A DNA stretch of 64,000 bases, taken from positions 11,058-75,057 of the forward strand of contig JBCCAY010000017.1 of NCBI GenBank assembly GCA_039814575.1. Reading direction: 5' to 3'. Both the position numbers and the translations under genes were made by a program. Under the pieces are notes generated by a model. It saw only the letters and a program-made list of their open reading frames with translations. It ran no database searches and had not been told where the DNA came from. Shown here piece by piece: positions 34,858 to 42,979 of this stretch. The DNA is from MED-G105 sp039814575 (lineage in GTDB: Bacteria; Pseudomonadota; Alphaproteobacteria; Caulobacterales; Parvularculaceae). Every line of letters starts with the position of its first letter. Position 1 is the stretch's first letter.

Positions 34858-35490
34858 TTAGCCGGCTTCTTGTTCGCCTGGCGCAACGTCTTCGACGACG
34901 TCTTCCACCGCCTCTTCCGCGGCGGCCGACGGCGGGGCGCCCGGCGACGGCAATGGAACCGGATTGTCGGAAAGGCTCGCCAAGTACGCCAGGATCTCAG
35001 CGCGCATAGTCGCTTTTCGGATGCGTTGGTTCATCGCTGTGCCGGCGATGTAGTCTTGGGAGTTCGCCAGATACTTATCGAGGCGCTCAAAGGTCCATTC
35101 GCCGCCGAAGCTGGTTAACGCCGACGAATAGCCAAATCCGCCGGTGCTGGCGACTTCGCGGCCGACAATGTCCCAAAGATTGGGGCCCGTGCCGTTCGCG
35201 CCGCCCTTCTCAAAAGAATGGCAAGAACCGCAAACAGCGGCGCGGCGTTTACCGACATCCGCGACGGCGCCCGCCAGCAGCGTTTTAAAGTCAACTTCCG
35301 GTTTGGCGTCCGCCTTTCCTGCGCTTTCGGTTTGGAACTCGATCGGATAGGCGAGATGCAGTTCTTCGCCAGGCTTGCCATGGTGCCCGCCGCCTATTAG
35401 CGCGCTGGCCAATTGCGGCAGGCCAAAAAAGAGCAAAAGCGCCGTAATAACGGCTGCGGCGAGTTTATTGCCAAAGAGCGGGTCGTTCAT
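34858..35490 (-). CDS. Membrane-anchored cytochrome c (CycM / c-552 type)
   Basis: A 210-residue class I cytochrome c with an N-terminal uncleaved-type membrane anchor (AAAVITALLLFFGLPQLASALI). The heme site is CGSCH at about 87-91, with GTGPNLWDIVGR following and the distal methionine in GTAMNQRI. It probably carries electrons from the bc1 complex to terminal oxidase. The C-terminal 40 residues are proline-, alanine- and glutamate-rich. It is divergent from pheA; in many alphaproteobacteria kdsB lies between such a cytochrome gene and pheA, but not here. Confidence 0.92.
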   Translation of the reverse strand: MNDPLFGNKLAAAVITALLLFFGLPQLASALIGGGHHGKPGEELHLAYPIEFQTESAGKADAKPEVDFKTLLAGAVADVGKRRAAVCGSCHSFEKGGANGTGPNLWDIVGREVASTGGFGYSSALTSFGGEWTFERLDKYLANSQDYIAGTAMNQRIRKATMRAEILAYLASLSDNPVPLPSPGAPPSAAAEEAVEDVVEDVAPGEQEAG

Positions 35491-35819
35491 GGAAAAGCGC
35501 CTTCAAAGACGGGATGCGGTCAATTTTGCTGCTGTCTAGCGATGTCGAGCCCGAAGCGCAATGCGTCAAGCGCTCCTTGTTGGGATCGAACTATTCGGAT
35601 CGACGCAAGATCGAGCGCCGAGTGTCGCTGAAAACTGGTTGAGCATTGGTTTATTAGGGCGTCTCTTGTAAGCGAAGAGGTTTCCCGCCTTCATGGCGCA
35701 CGCTGCTTATTCGACGGGTCATCTTGTTAATGAGGTGACGTTGACAAGGGGCGATCCAGTGTGGGGCGCCGCGCCGGAAATTCCACCGCAAGATCCACCG
35801 AAAGACCTGAGGAACAGAT
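35491..35819. other. Divergent intergenic region between cytochrome c and pheA
   Basis: 329 bases without a supported gene. An exact TTGACA hexamer at 35741-35746 could be a -35 element for pheA, but no good -10 element is seen 16-18 bases downstream, so promoter identity is uncertain. Confidence 0.35.
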
Positions 35820-36653
35820 ATGACGGACGCCAAACTTATCGCCTTCCAAGGAGAGCCTGGCGCCTATTCGGAGCTGGCTTGCGTGACGTTCGCGCCGTCC
35901 TTCAAGCCGTTGCCGTGTGCGACTTTTGAGGCGGCCTTAGAGGCGGTGTCGAGCGGCGCTGCGGAGCGGGCGATGCTGCCGATGGAGAACTCGCTCGCCG
36001 GCCGGGTTGCGGACATTCACCATCTCCTGCCGGAGACGGCGCTGCATATTATCGCCGACCATTTCTTGGCGATCCGCCACCAATTGCTGGCTGCGCCCGG
36101 CGTCGCGCTTGAGGACGTCAAAACCGTGCGCAGCCACGCCATGGCGCTCGGGCAGTGCCGCCGGGTGATTGCTGAACTCGGGTTAAAAGCGGAAGTCTCC
36201 GGCGACACCGCTGGGGCGGCGCGTCGCTTAAGCGAATTCAACAAGCCGGACGAAGCGGTGATCGCGTCCACGGCGGCGGCGGAGCGGTATGGCCTTTCCA
36301 TCATCCGCGCCGATATCGAAGACGCCGGGCACAATACGACGCGCTTCTTAGAAATGAGCCCTGAGCCCGCTGACCCCGCGCCCGGCGAGGGCCGCGTCAT
36401 GACGAGTTTTGTTTTTCAGGTGCGCAATATCCCTGCGGCGCTCTATAAAGCGCTTGGCGGGTTCGCCACCAACGGCGTTAATATGACGAAGCTGGAAAGC
36501 TATATGCGCGAAGGCTCGTTCAGCGCGACGGTGTTTTACGCTGATATTGAGGGGCACCCGGACGAAACGCCGGTAAGATTGGCGCTGGAAGAGCTCAGCT
36601 TCTTCTCAAGTTCGCTGAAGGTCTTGGGCGTTTATCCGTCGGGACGAGAGTGA
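35820..36653 (+). CDS. pheA: Prephenate dehydratase with ACT domain
   Basis: A 277-residue enzyme that converts prephenate to phenylpyruvate in phenylalanine synthesis. The dehydratase domain (about 1-185) starts IAFQGEPGAYSELAC and ends with NTTRFLEM, which carries the catalytic TRF motif. The ACT domain (about 195-277) contains GVNMTKLESYMREGSFSATVFYADIEGH; the usual ESRP allosteric motif reads ESYM here, so feedback control by phenylalanine may differ. There is no chorismate mutase domain. A GAGGAAC site precedes the ATG. It is followed by a palindromic repeat. Confidence 0.95.
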   Translation: MTDAKLIAFQGEPGAYSELACVTFAPSFKPLPCATFEAALEAVSSGAAERAMLPMENSLAGRVADIHHLLPETALHIIADHFLAIRHQLLAAPGVALEDVKTVRSHAMALGQCRRVIAELGLKAEVSGDTAGAARRLSEFNKPDEAVIASTAAAERYGLSIIRADIEDAGHNTTRFLEMSPEPADPAPGEGRVMTSFVFQVRNIPAALYKALGGFATNGVNMTKLESYMREGSFSATVFYADIEGHPDETPVRLALEELSFFSSSLKVLGVYPSGRE

Positions 36654-36682
36654 GCGGCGTTTGAACGTCGTTCTGCGTCCCT

Positions 36683-36807
36683 CTCCATCCTTCGAGACGC
36701 GCTGCTGCGCAGCGCTCCTCAGGATGAGGGATAAAGTCTACATCCCGAACGCTCCCTTCCCCTCATCCTGAGGAGCGAGACGACGTCTCGCGTCTCGAAG
36801 GATGGAG
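36683..36807. repeat. Large composite palindromic repeat
   Basis: Two 47-base inverted halves (36683-36729 and 36761-36807) flank a 31-base centre. The outer 18 bases, CTCCATCCTTCGAGACGC, and the inner 16, GCTCCTCAGGATGAGG, pair perfectly with the other half. Each half also has its own short core hairpin (GCTGCGCAGC at 36704-36713; GAGAC-N3-GTCTC on the right). Sequences of this kind recur in alphaproteobacterial genomes as REP/RPE-like intergenic elements. Here it lies between convergent pheA and ctpA and may act as a bidirectional terminator. Confidence 0.88.
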
Positions 36808-36848
36808 AAGGGCCGTTTGGCGCAATCAACGAAGATTAAAACGTATCT

Positions 36849-38360
36849 TTACTCCGCCTGCGCCGTTTTGGCGCCGGCGTCAGCGAGGAGCGTATTGTAT
36901 TCCACTGCGTCTGCGAGGATTTCTTTGGCGCGGTCAAGTTGGCAATCGTGCGCTTTCTTGCCCTCGTCTTCGAGGTAGCACATGAAGGGTTCAACGCCGT
37001 CGACGAGCGCCGGTTTCTCGTCTTCCTTGCTCTCATCGTCGCTTGCCGCATCCACTTGCGGCTTCGGCGTTTCGCTCGCCGCGTTCTCGGTCGCATTAGC
37101 TTCTGATGTTTCTTTTGTCTCGGACGTTTCCTCGTCTTTTACATCAAGGGCGCCGGGCAGATCGCTTTCGCTGCGGCGCTCAAAAGGCTCGTCCTGACCC
37201 GGATAAATCACCGGCATAATAACGTCCGGCATAATGCCTTGGGCCTGAATGGAGCGACCGGACGGCGTGTAATAGCGCGCTGTTGTTAACCGCAATGCTC
37301 CTTGCAGGCCGTTCTGCAGCGGGATGACCGTCTGTACGCTGCCTTTGCCGAAGCTCTTGGTGCCGAGAAGGAGGGCGCGATTACGATCCTGAAGCGCGCC
37401 GGCGACAATCTCCGACGCCGAGGCCGAGCCGCCATTGATCATAATAACGACCGGCTTGCCTTTGGTGAGGTCGCCGCGGCTGCCCATTTCGCGCAGCGTG
37501 TCTTTGGCGTGGCGCCCGCGCGTTGAGACGATTTCACCGCCTTCCAAAAAGAGGTCGGAGACCGCGACGGCTTGGTCGAGAAGGCCGCCAGGGTTGGAAC
37601 GCAAATCCAGAATATAGCCCTTTGGGCCGCCTGGAATGTCGCGATTAAGTTTCTTAATGGCTTTCTTAACGCCGGACTCCGCGCGTTCCGAGAACGTCCG
37701 GATACGGATATAGCCGAGGCCGTCTTCTTCGCGCGAGGTCACCGCTTCAACGCGGACAATATCGCGCACCAGCCGCAGATCGAAGGCCTCTTGCTCGCGA
37801 TCGCGGACAACTTTGATGTTCACCGCCGTGCCCTTAGGGCCTTTAAGCCGCGTTATAGCTTCGTCGATTGTGAGGCCGAAAACCGCCTCGCCGTCAATTT
37901 CGGTAATGAGATCGTTCGTCTGCATGCCGGCGCGCGCCGCGGGCGTGTCGTCGATTGGCGCGACGACTTTGACATAACCGGCGTCAGGGCCTTCTTGCTC
38001 CATTACGACTTGGATGCCGAGGCCGGCGAAGCTGCCGCGGGTTTGCTCTTGCATTTGATCGTAATCGTCGGCGTTCAAATAACTCGAATGGGGGTCGAGT
38101 TCTGAGAGCATACCGTTGATGGCGCCTTCGATCAGTTCTTCATCGTTCGGCGCTTCGACATAGTTTGCGTGAACCTGTTCGAAGACTTCGCCGAAGAGAT
38201 CGAGTTGGCGGAAGGTGTCGGCGGAAATCGTCGGCCGGGCGAAGCCAAAGGACAGCACCGCCGCCGTGACAAGCGCGCCGCCAAGGGCCGAGGCGACGAT
38301 CGCCGCTTTTGATCCGCTGTTTCGAGCGTTAAGGGCGATTTTCTTCATGTCACGTGCCAT
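36849..38360 (-). CDS. ctpA: Carboxy-terminal processing protease (S41)
   Basis: A 503-residue envelope protease. An N-terminal hydrophobic segment (about 19-40) is a signal or anchor. A PDZ domain lies at about 105-195 and the catalytic S41 core follows, with DLRSNPGGLL, the nucleophile Ser314 in GSASASEIVAGAL and the general-base Lys339 in SFGKGSVQ. The C-terminal 110 residues have an acidic, low-complexity stretch (about 395-455). GAAGG seven bases before the ATG supports the start. Pairing with envC suggests a role in cell-wall remodelling or turnover of wall hydrolases. Confidence 0.95.
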   Translation of the reverse strand: MARDMKKIALNARNSGSKAAIVASALGGALVTAAVLSFGFARPTISADTFRQLDLFGEVFEQVHANYVEAPNDEELIEGAINGMLSELDPHSSYLNADDYDQMQEQTRGSFAGLGIQVVMEQEGPDAGYVKVVAPIDDTPAARAGMQTNDLITEIDGEAVFGLTIDEAITRLKGPKGTAVNIKVVRDREQEAFDLRLVRDIVRVEAVTSREEDGLGYIRIRTFSERAESGVKKAIKKLNRDIPGGPKGYILDLRSNPGGLLDQAVAVSDLFLEGGEIVSTRGRHAKDTLREMGSRGDLTKGKPVVIMINGGSASASEIVAGALQDRNRALLLGTKSFGKGSVQTVIPLQNGLQGALRLTTARYYTPSGRSIQAQGIMPDVIMPVIYPGQDEPFERRSESDLPGALDVKDEETSETKETSEANATENAASETPKPQVDAASDDESKEDEKPALVDGVEPFMCYLEDEGKKAHDCQLDRAKEILADAVEYNTLLADAGAKTAQAE

Positions 38361-38557
38361 CTACGAACCTTCAAACCTTTTTTCAGAACCGATCCAGGAC
38401 GAGCGCCCCGATAACCGGCGTTTAGATAATCGACTGTTAATCGACCGACGCACAAGCGCCTCTCATCAACGACCCTTTAGTCAACGACAAAGCGTCGAAC
38501 CGCTTAAATGCGACGACGAGATGCGGGACTATTGAGAACTGCGCGTCAACCCGTGTT

Positions 38558-38590
38558 TCGTTTCATCCAGTGTCTCGTTTATCCAGTGTC
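38558..38590. repeat. Tandem duplication at the 3' end of envC
   Basis: Two adjacent copies of a 16-17-base unit, TCGTTT(C)ATCCAGTGTC, at 38558-38574 and 38575-38590. The stop codon of the envC gene falls inside the right-hand copy, so a local duplication with one-base difference may have set the present C-terminus. Confidence 0.7.
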
Positions 38591-39862
38591 CTTATCGAGC
38601 CACAACGCCGGGTTAACAGGTTCTCGCGCGCTGCGAATTTCTAGATCGAGCTGCGCGTCGCCTCCGGTCATCACGGCGATGGGCTCGCCGGCGGCGACGG
38701 TTTGGCCTTCATCGACCAAAAACGATCCGACGCCCATTAAGAGTATATGGTAGCCCTCGCCGACATCCAACACGATGAGATTGCCGGTCGGCCGATAGAA
38801 CCGGGCGAAAGCGACACTGGCGTCATAGGGCGCGGTCACAATCGCGCCATCGGCGGCCGCGTATCTGACCCCTTCAAAAGCCCCGCCTTCCGGCTTTGGT
38901 TTGCCGAAGCGCCCAATGAGATCGCCGGCGACGGGAACGCTGACCCGTCCGCGGGCTTTTGCGAACGGGACCTTAGGGCGAAAGCGGATGCCCGGAACCC
39001 GAATGGGCGACGATTTTTGGGGTTTCGTTGCAGGGCTCGTTGTCGGCTTTTGCGAGGGCGCTGCTTCCGGCCCAGCACGGCGACGCATCGGTGGTTTGAT
39101 CCGCGGAACGATGATCCGCGCCAGGCGCTCAAGGCGGTCCAAAACCCCGCGTAGGTTAGACGCGCGGGCGGCGAGCGCCGCGGTCTCGCTTTGCGCCGCG
39201 GCGGCGAGGCGTTGGGCGACGTCGCGTTCGGCTTGTTTCTCGGTGAGCAAATCCGCCAATAAACGCCGGCGCGCGCCGACTTCTTCATTGGTCTTTTGAT
39301 AGGCGGCGCGCTCGCGGTCGAGGGCGTCTTTCACGGTCGCTAGTTTTTCTAAATCCGTGCGCAGGGCGTCGGCTTTTTCTTTCAGTTCGGGCGCCGCGCC
39401 GGCGAGCAGGATCGCCGTGCGGGCCGCCGTCGCAGAATCTTCCGGCGTCACCAGAATCGCCGGTGGGCGCGAGCGCTCCAAAGACTGCAGCGCGCCGAGA
39501 ATGTCGCCGAGGGTTTCTTGCTCAGCCTTGAGGGATGTCGTTAACGCGGTTTCTTCCGCTGTGAGGCGCGACAACTCTGCGGAGATATCGCCGATGCGTT
39601 TTTCCGCATCCTGAAGGGCGCCGGCGGTTTCAATCATGTTTTGGCGTAAGGCGGCGATCTCTTTCGCTTTCGCCGCCGCTTCGTCTTTGAGGCGCGCCTC
39701 TTCTTTGCGGCGGGCTTCTAGGCGTTTTTCGATGGCGTCGAGATCTTGGTTCGTATCGGCCCCGCGCTGCGCCATGGCCGCTTCCGGCGCGAGCCACAAA
39801 ACGCCGGCGCAAAGCGCGCTCAGGAGGCGTGCGCGTGCAGCAAAGAAAGAACGGAGCCTCAT
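38579..39862 (-). CDS. EnvC/NlpD-like murein hydrolase activator
   Basis: A 427-residue exported protein with a signal peptide (LLSALCAGVLWLAPEAAMAQ), a long coiled coil rich in Glu, Ala, Lys and Arg (about 40-255), and a C-terminal LytM-like domain (about 310-427). The domain has RYAAADGAIVTAPYDASV, GNLIVLDVGEGYHILLMGV and VAAGEPIAVM but no complete zinc-binding motif set, so it is expected to activate amidases during division rather than cut peptidoglycan itself. It lies three bases downstream of rlmH and upstream of ctpA, a common alphaproteobacterial arrangement. Confidence 0.9.
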   Translation of the reverse strand: MRLRSFFAARARLLSALCAGVLWLAPEAAMAQRGADTNQDLDAIEKRLEARRKEEARLKDEAAAKAKEIAALRQNMIETAGALQDAEKRIGDISAELSRLTAEETALTTSLKAEQETLGDILGALQSLERSRPPAILVTPEDSATAARTAILLAGAAPELKEKADALRTDLEKLATVKDALDRERAAYQKTNEEVGARRRLLADLLTEKQAERDVAQRLAAAAQSETAALAARASNLRGVLDRLERLARIIVPRIKPPMRRRAGPEAAPSQKPTTSPATKPQKSSPIRVPGIRFRPKVPFAKARGRVSVPVAGDLIGRFGKPKPEGGAFEGVRYAAADGAIVTAPYDASVAFARFYRPTGNLIVLDVGEGYHILLMGVGSFLVDEGQTVAAGEPIAVMTGGDAQLDLEIRSAREPVNPALWLDKDTG

Positions 39863-39865
39863 GGC

Positions 39866-40348
39866 TTACTCACGGTGATAGGGGTGGCCCGACAGGATGG
39901 TGACCGCCCGATAAAGCTGCTCCACAATTAGCGCGCGGGCGAGGAGATGCGGCCATGTCATCCGCCCCAGCGCTAATTGCAAACTTGCGCCATTGATAAG
40001 GGATTCGTCGAGCCCGTCCGCGCCGCCAAGAAGAAACGAAGTGCGTTTCGTGCCACTATCCCGCCGCGCCGCCAGCCAATCGGCGAACGCGGCGCTGGAG
40101 AGCGTTTTCCCGTGTTCGTCGAGGACGACAATCGCGTCCTCATCGCCGATCGCGCGGCGCAGGCGAGCGGCTTCGTCGGCCTTTCGTTCCGGCGTTGTGC
40201 GGGCCCGCGAGGCGTCAATCTCTTTGATGGCGAAAGACTTAAACCCAACGGACGGCGCGGCGCGCGTAATCCGCGCTGCGTAATCGTCGATAAGGGGCGC
40301 AACGGCGCTTTTTTGGGCGGCGCCGACCGCCGCGACCGTTATTCGCAT
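39866..40348 (-). CDS. rlmH: 23S rRNA (pseudouridine-1915-N3)-methyltransferase
   Basis: A 160-residue SPOUT methyltransferase acting on 70S ribosomes at helix 69. The knot region includes VVLDEHGKTLSSAAFADWL, FLLGGADGLDESL and LGRMTWPHLLARALIVEQLYRAVTILSGHPYHRE, the last being the highly conserved RlmH C-terminus. Length is normal. It follows rsfS in a leftward operon, the typical order. Confidence 0.96.
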   Translation of the reverse strand: MRITVAAVGAAQKSAVAPLIDDYAARITRAAPSVGFKSFAIKEIDASRARTTPERKADEAARLRRAIGDEDAIVVLDEHGKTLSSAAFADWLAARRDSGTKRTSFLLGGADGLDESLINGASLQLALGRMTWPHLLARALIVEQLYRAVTILSGHPYHRE

Positions 40349-40412
40349 ATGGCGGTCCTATGCTCGCCAGGCGCGGCGCGCACCCGCTTCGGGCTTATTG
40401 AAGTCGCCGCGC

Positions 40413-40982
40413 TTATTGAGCGGCGTCGCTTGCGGCGGTCTTGGTGGTCGGGGCGTGCGCGGTTTCAGACCAGATGCGCTCCAGGTTATAGAAGGAGCGC
40501 ACTTCCGGCCGGAACAAATGCACGATGGCGTCGCCCGCGTCGATCAAGACCCAGTCGCAGGCCGGCAATCCTTCGCAGCGCACGTCTTTGACGCCCGCCT
40601 GTTTGAGCCGCTTCGTTATCTTGTCTGCGACGGCGCCCACATGGCGCTGGGAACGGCCTGAGGCGATGACCATTGCATCGGCGATCTCTGACTTATCGGC
40701 GAGATTGATGGTCACGACGTCCTCGGCTTTGTCTTCCGACAAGCCATCCAGAATGAGCGCCAAGAGCGCACAGCTGTGCGCCTCGCCGGTTAGTCCAGCA
40801 AGGGGGCTTGTGACGGCTTCTCGTAAGGTTTCAGTGTCGGAGGAGGGGGACCCGCCCGCGTTGTCCGTCGCGGTTGTTGGTCCTTCATTGAGGCGTTTTT
40901 CGCCTATCTCGCCTTCTTCCGGCTCGCTCGCCGCAGGGGTGTCCCCGACAAGCGTCAGGGCGGCTTTTGCTTTCGCCGCCAC
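40413..40982 (-). CDS. rsfS: Ribosomal silencing factor RsfS
   Basis: A 189-residue protein whose core (about 70-172) matches RsfS/Iojap: LILDGLSEDKAEDVVTINL, DAMVIASGRSQRHVGAVADKI, EGLPACDWVLIDAGDAIVHLF and FYNLERIW. It binds uL14 and blocks joining of the ribosomal subunits under starvation. The first 65 residues are an acidic, low-complexity extension absent from most family members. The GTG at 40982 is used because no good in-frame start lies near the core. It sits between egtD and rlmH. Confidence 0.92.
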   Translation of the reverse strand: MAAKAKAALTLVGDTPAASEPEEGEIGEKRLNEGPTTATDNAGGSPSSDTETLREAVTSPLAGLTGEAHSCALLALILDGLSEDKAEDVVTINLADKSEIADAMVIASGRSQRHVGAVADKITKRLKQAGVKDVRCEGLPACDWVLIDAGDAIVHLFRPEVRSFYNLERIWSETAHAPTTKTAASDAAQ

Positions 40983-41085
40983 ATCAGGTTGGGAGTTCAG
41001 CGCCGTTCTCCATAAAAACGCGATCCGGTCGACCGCAGACCTAATTTAGTCCCGTCTGCGCCGAACGCCAACCCACAGACAAAGG

Positions 41086-42144
41086 TTAAGTGTTGCTTAA
41101 CAAACACGTCGCGAACCAGCTCTTCGGGTCGGTGAAGGTCTCTGTGCGCCGCCACGGGGTCTCGGAAAGCAAGGCGTCCAGCCGTTCTAGGGAATATTTG
41201 TTGGAGTTCTCAGTATGCAGGGTCTCGCCGGCGGCGAAGGCGAAGCGTCGCCCGTCTAAAACTATTTCCGTCGATTTTTTCGCCCGCAAGTGCATTTCGA
41301 CCCGCTGCGGGGCGTCGCCGATAAGCGCGACGTGCTCAAAAGCGTCCTCGTCCAACTCAGCGCCGAGCTCCTGCTTGATGCGCCGTAGAAGGTTCTTGTT
41401 AAAGGCCGCCGTCACGCCCTCATGGTCATCATAGGCGGGTTTGAGGACATCGGCGTCTTTCTCGAGGTCGATTCCCAGAAGAAAGCGGGCGTCCGTCCCG
41501 AGTGTCGTGTCAGCCAGACGCAAAAACCGAACGGCGTCGTCATAGGAGAGGTTGCCGAGCGTTGAGCCCGGGAAGTAGCCAAGCCAGCGCGCATCTTTAA
41601 AAGCGCCGACGGTCGGCGGCGTAATCGCTGTGTTAAAATCCGCGCAGACCGCGCCCACCGGCAAATCGACGCTTTCGGCGAGGGTCGCGGCGTTCGCGAG
41701 TAGATAATCGCGGCTGATGTCCGTCGCCACATATCCGGTGGGCTCGGTCATTAAATTGAGCAGTTTACGGATTTTCGCCGACGCGCCTGAGCCATACTCG
41801 AAGACGGCGCGCCCAGGACCGATCGCCTCGCCGATGGCCGCCGCATTGGCGTTGACGATCGCCGCTTCAGTGCGGGTCGGGTAATATTCGTCGAGGGTCG
41901 TAATGTCGCTGAAAAGCGCTGAGCCGCGTTCGTCATAGAGATACATCGGCGACAAGCTTTTTTGCGGCTTCGAAAGGCCCTCAACGACATCGGTGCGAAA
42001 ATCAGCAAGCGGAGGGTCAAGGTCGAGAAAGAAGGCGAGCGGCGGGCGCGGCGCGGTTAAAACGCCTTGATCGCTCGCGTTTTGATCATTGGCGTTTGCA
42101 GCGGCTATCTTCCCCATATTCGGGGCGCGTTCGACCATGCTCAT
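41086..42144 (-). CDS. egtD: EgtD-like L-histidine N-alpha-methyltransferase
   Basis: A 352-residue SAM-dependent methyltransferase of the EgtD family. Clear segments are FRTDVVEGLSKPQKSLSPMYLYDERGSALF, the LDEYYPTRTEAAI segment and FEYGSGASAKIRKLL as the SAM-binding loop, plus LGYFPGSTLGNL. EgtD makes hercynine, the first intermediate of ergothioneine. No egtB is in the window. The gene sits between nadD and rsfS, which are normally adjacent, so it appears inserted into this housekeeping block. Assignment to histidine as substrate is by family; a related amino acid is possible. Confidence 0.85.
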   Translation of the reverse strand: MSMVERAPNMGKIAAANANDQNASDQGVLTAPRPPLAFFLDLDPPLADFRTDVVEGLSKPQKSLSPMYLYDERGSALFSDITTLDEYYPTRTEAAIVNANAAAIGEAIGPGRAVFEYGSGASAKIRKLLNLMTEPTGYVATDISRDYLLANAATLAESVDLPVGAVCADFNTAITPPTVGAFKDARWLGYFPGSTLGNLSYDDAVRFLRLADTTLGTDARFLLGIDLEKDADVLKPAYDDHEGVTAAFNKNLLRRIKQELGAELDEDAFEHVALIGDAPQRVEMHLRAKKSTEIVLDGRRFAFAAGETLHTENSNKYSLERLDALLSETPWRRTETFTDPKSWFATCLLSNT

Positions 42145-42319
42145 AAAATTCGATCCGTTGATTTTTCACGTTTGAGTGACGTGATTGAAAGGTAGGCTGT
42201 GTCTTTGCGCGGCTCAGAACGAGCGGCCCATAACGCGTTGCCCCAAAAGCGCCGCACAACCTAGAACGCCGTCGTGATTAACCCCTGCAACTATCGTTCC
42301 AGACGCTGGGGCTGCTTGG

Positions 42320-42979
42320 TTAATTCCTCGAATTGTTATCCGAAGCGTTTTTATCCGAAACAGTCTTATCCCGAGCGGCGCGCAATTCGGTCGACGAGAT
42401 GGAATTATTCGTTAACGGAATAAATGTCCAAACCGGCGGCGTGCGTTCGAGCATAGCGGCCGTGTCGGTGAATTCAACCTTATGGGGCGATAATTCTTTC
42501 ACCGCCGGCGCTTCAATGGGCGCATTCTCTGCGCCTGGACGATTAAAGACGGCGATGGCGACCCGGTCAGCGATGCCTCGCCAATTCTTCCAAAGGTGAA
42601 AAGACTGCAAACTGTCCGCTCCCATTAACCAAATGAACTTTATCGTCGGATGCGCGTCTTGTAATGCGGCGATTGTATCAGACGTATACTGAAGGCCATG
42701 GTCGTTTTCAAAATCCGAGATGATGATGCGCGGATCGTCGACAATCCGGGCCGCCCCTTCGAAGCGTTCCTGATAGGGGGCGTAAAGCGCCGGGTCTTTT
42801 AAAGGGTTGCCGGGCGAGACGAGCCACCAGACCGCGCTTAAGGAGAGATGCTTAAGCGCGGCGTGCGATATCTCTAAATGCCCCGCATGGGCGGGATTAA
42901 ATGATCCGCCGAGGAGGCCGACGACCGTCTGCGGCGCGGCGCCGGCTGCGTCCTTGGCGCTTGTTTGCACGCCGGGCAT
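42320..42979 (-). CDS. nadD: Nicotinate-nucleotide adenylyltransferase
   Basis: A 219-residue nucleotidyltransferase that makes deamido-NAD from nicotinate mononucleotide and ATP. GLLGGSFNPAHAGHLEIS carries the GxFxPxHxGH nucleotide motif, WWLVSPGNPLK is the substrate loop, WLMGADSLQSFHLWKNW the core motif, and NNSISSTELRA the C-terminal SSTxLR. The ATG directly follows the obg stop, so the genes are translationally coupled. A polar tail of Lys, Asp and Asn ends the protein. Confidence 0.95.
   Translation of the reverse strand: MPGVQTSAKDAAGAAPQTVVGLLGGSFNPAHAGHLEISHAALKHLSLSAVWWLVSPGNPLKDPALYAPYQERFEGAARIVDDPRIIISDFENDHGLQYTSDTIAALQDAHPTIKFIWLMGADSLQSFHLWKNWRGIADRVAIAVFNRPGAENAPIEAPAVKELSPHKVEFTDTAAMLERTPPVWTFIPLTNNSISSTELRAARDKTVSDKNASDNNSRN

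Noticed and set aside
35741..35746. TTGACA as a pheA promoter -35 element
   Set aside because: No acceptable -10 element at the right spacing, so not called as a promoter.
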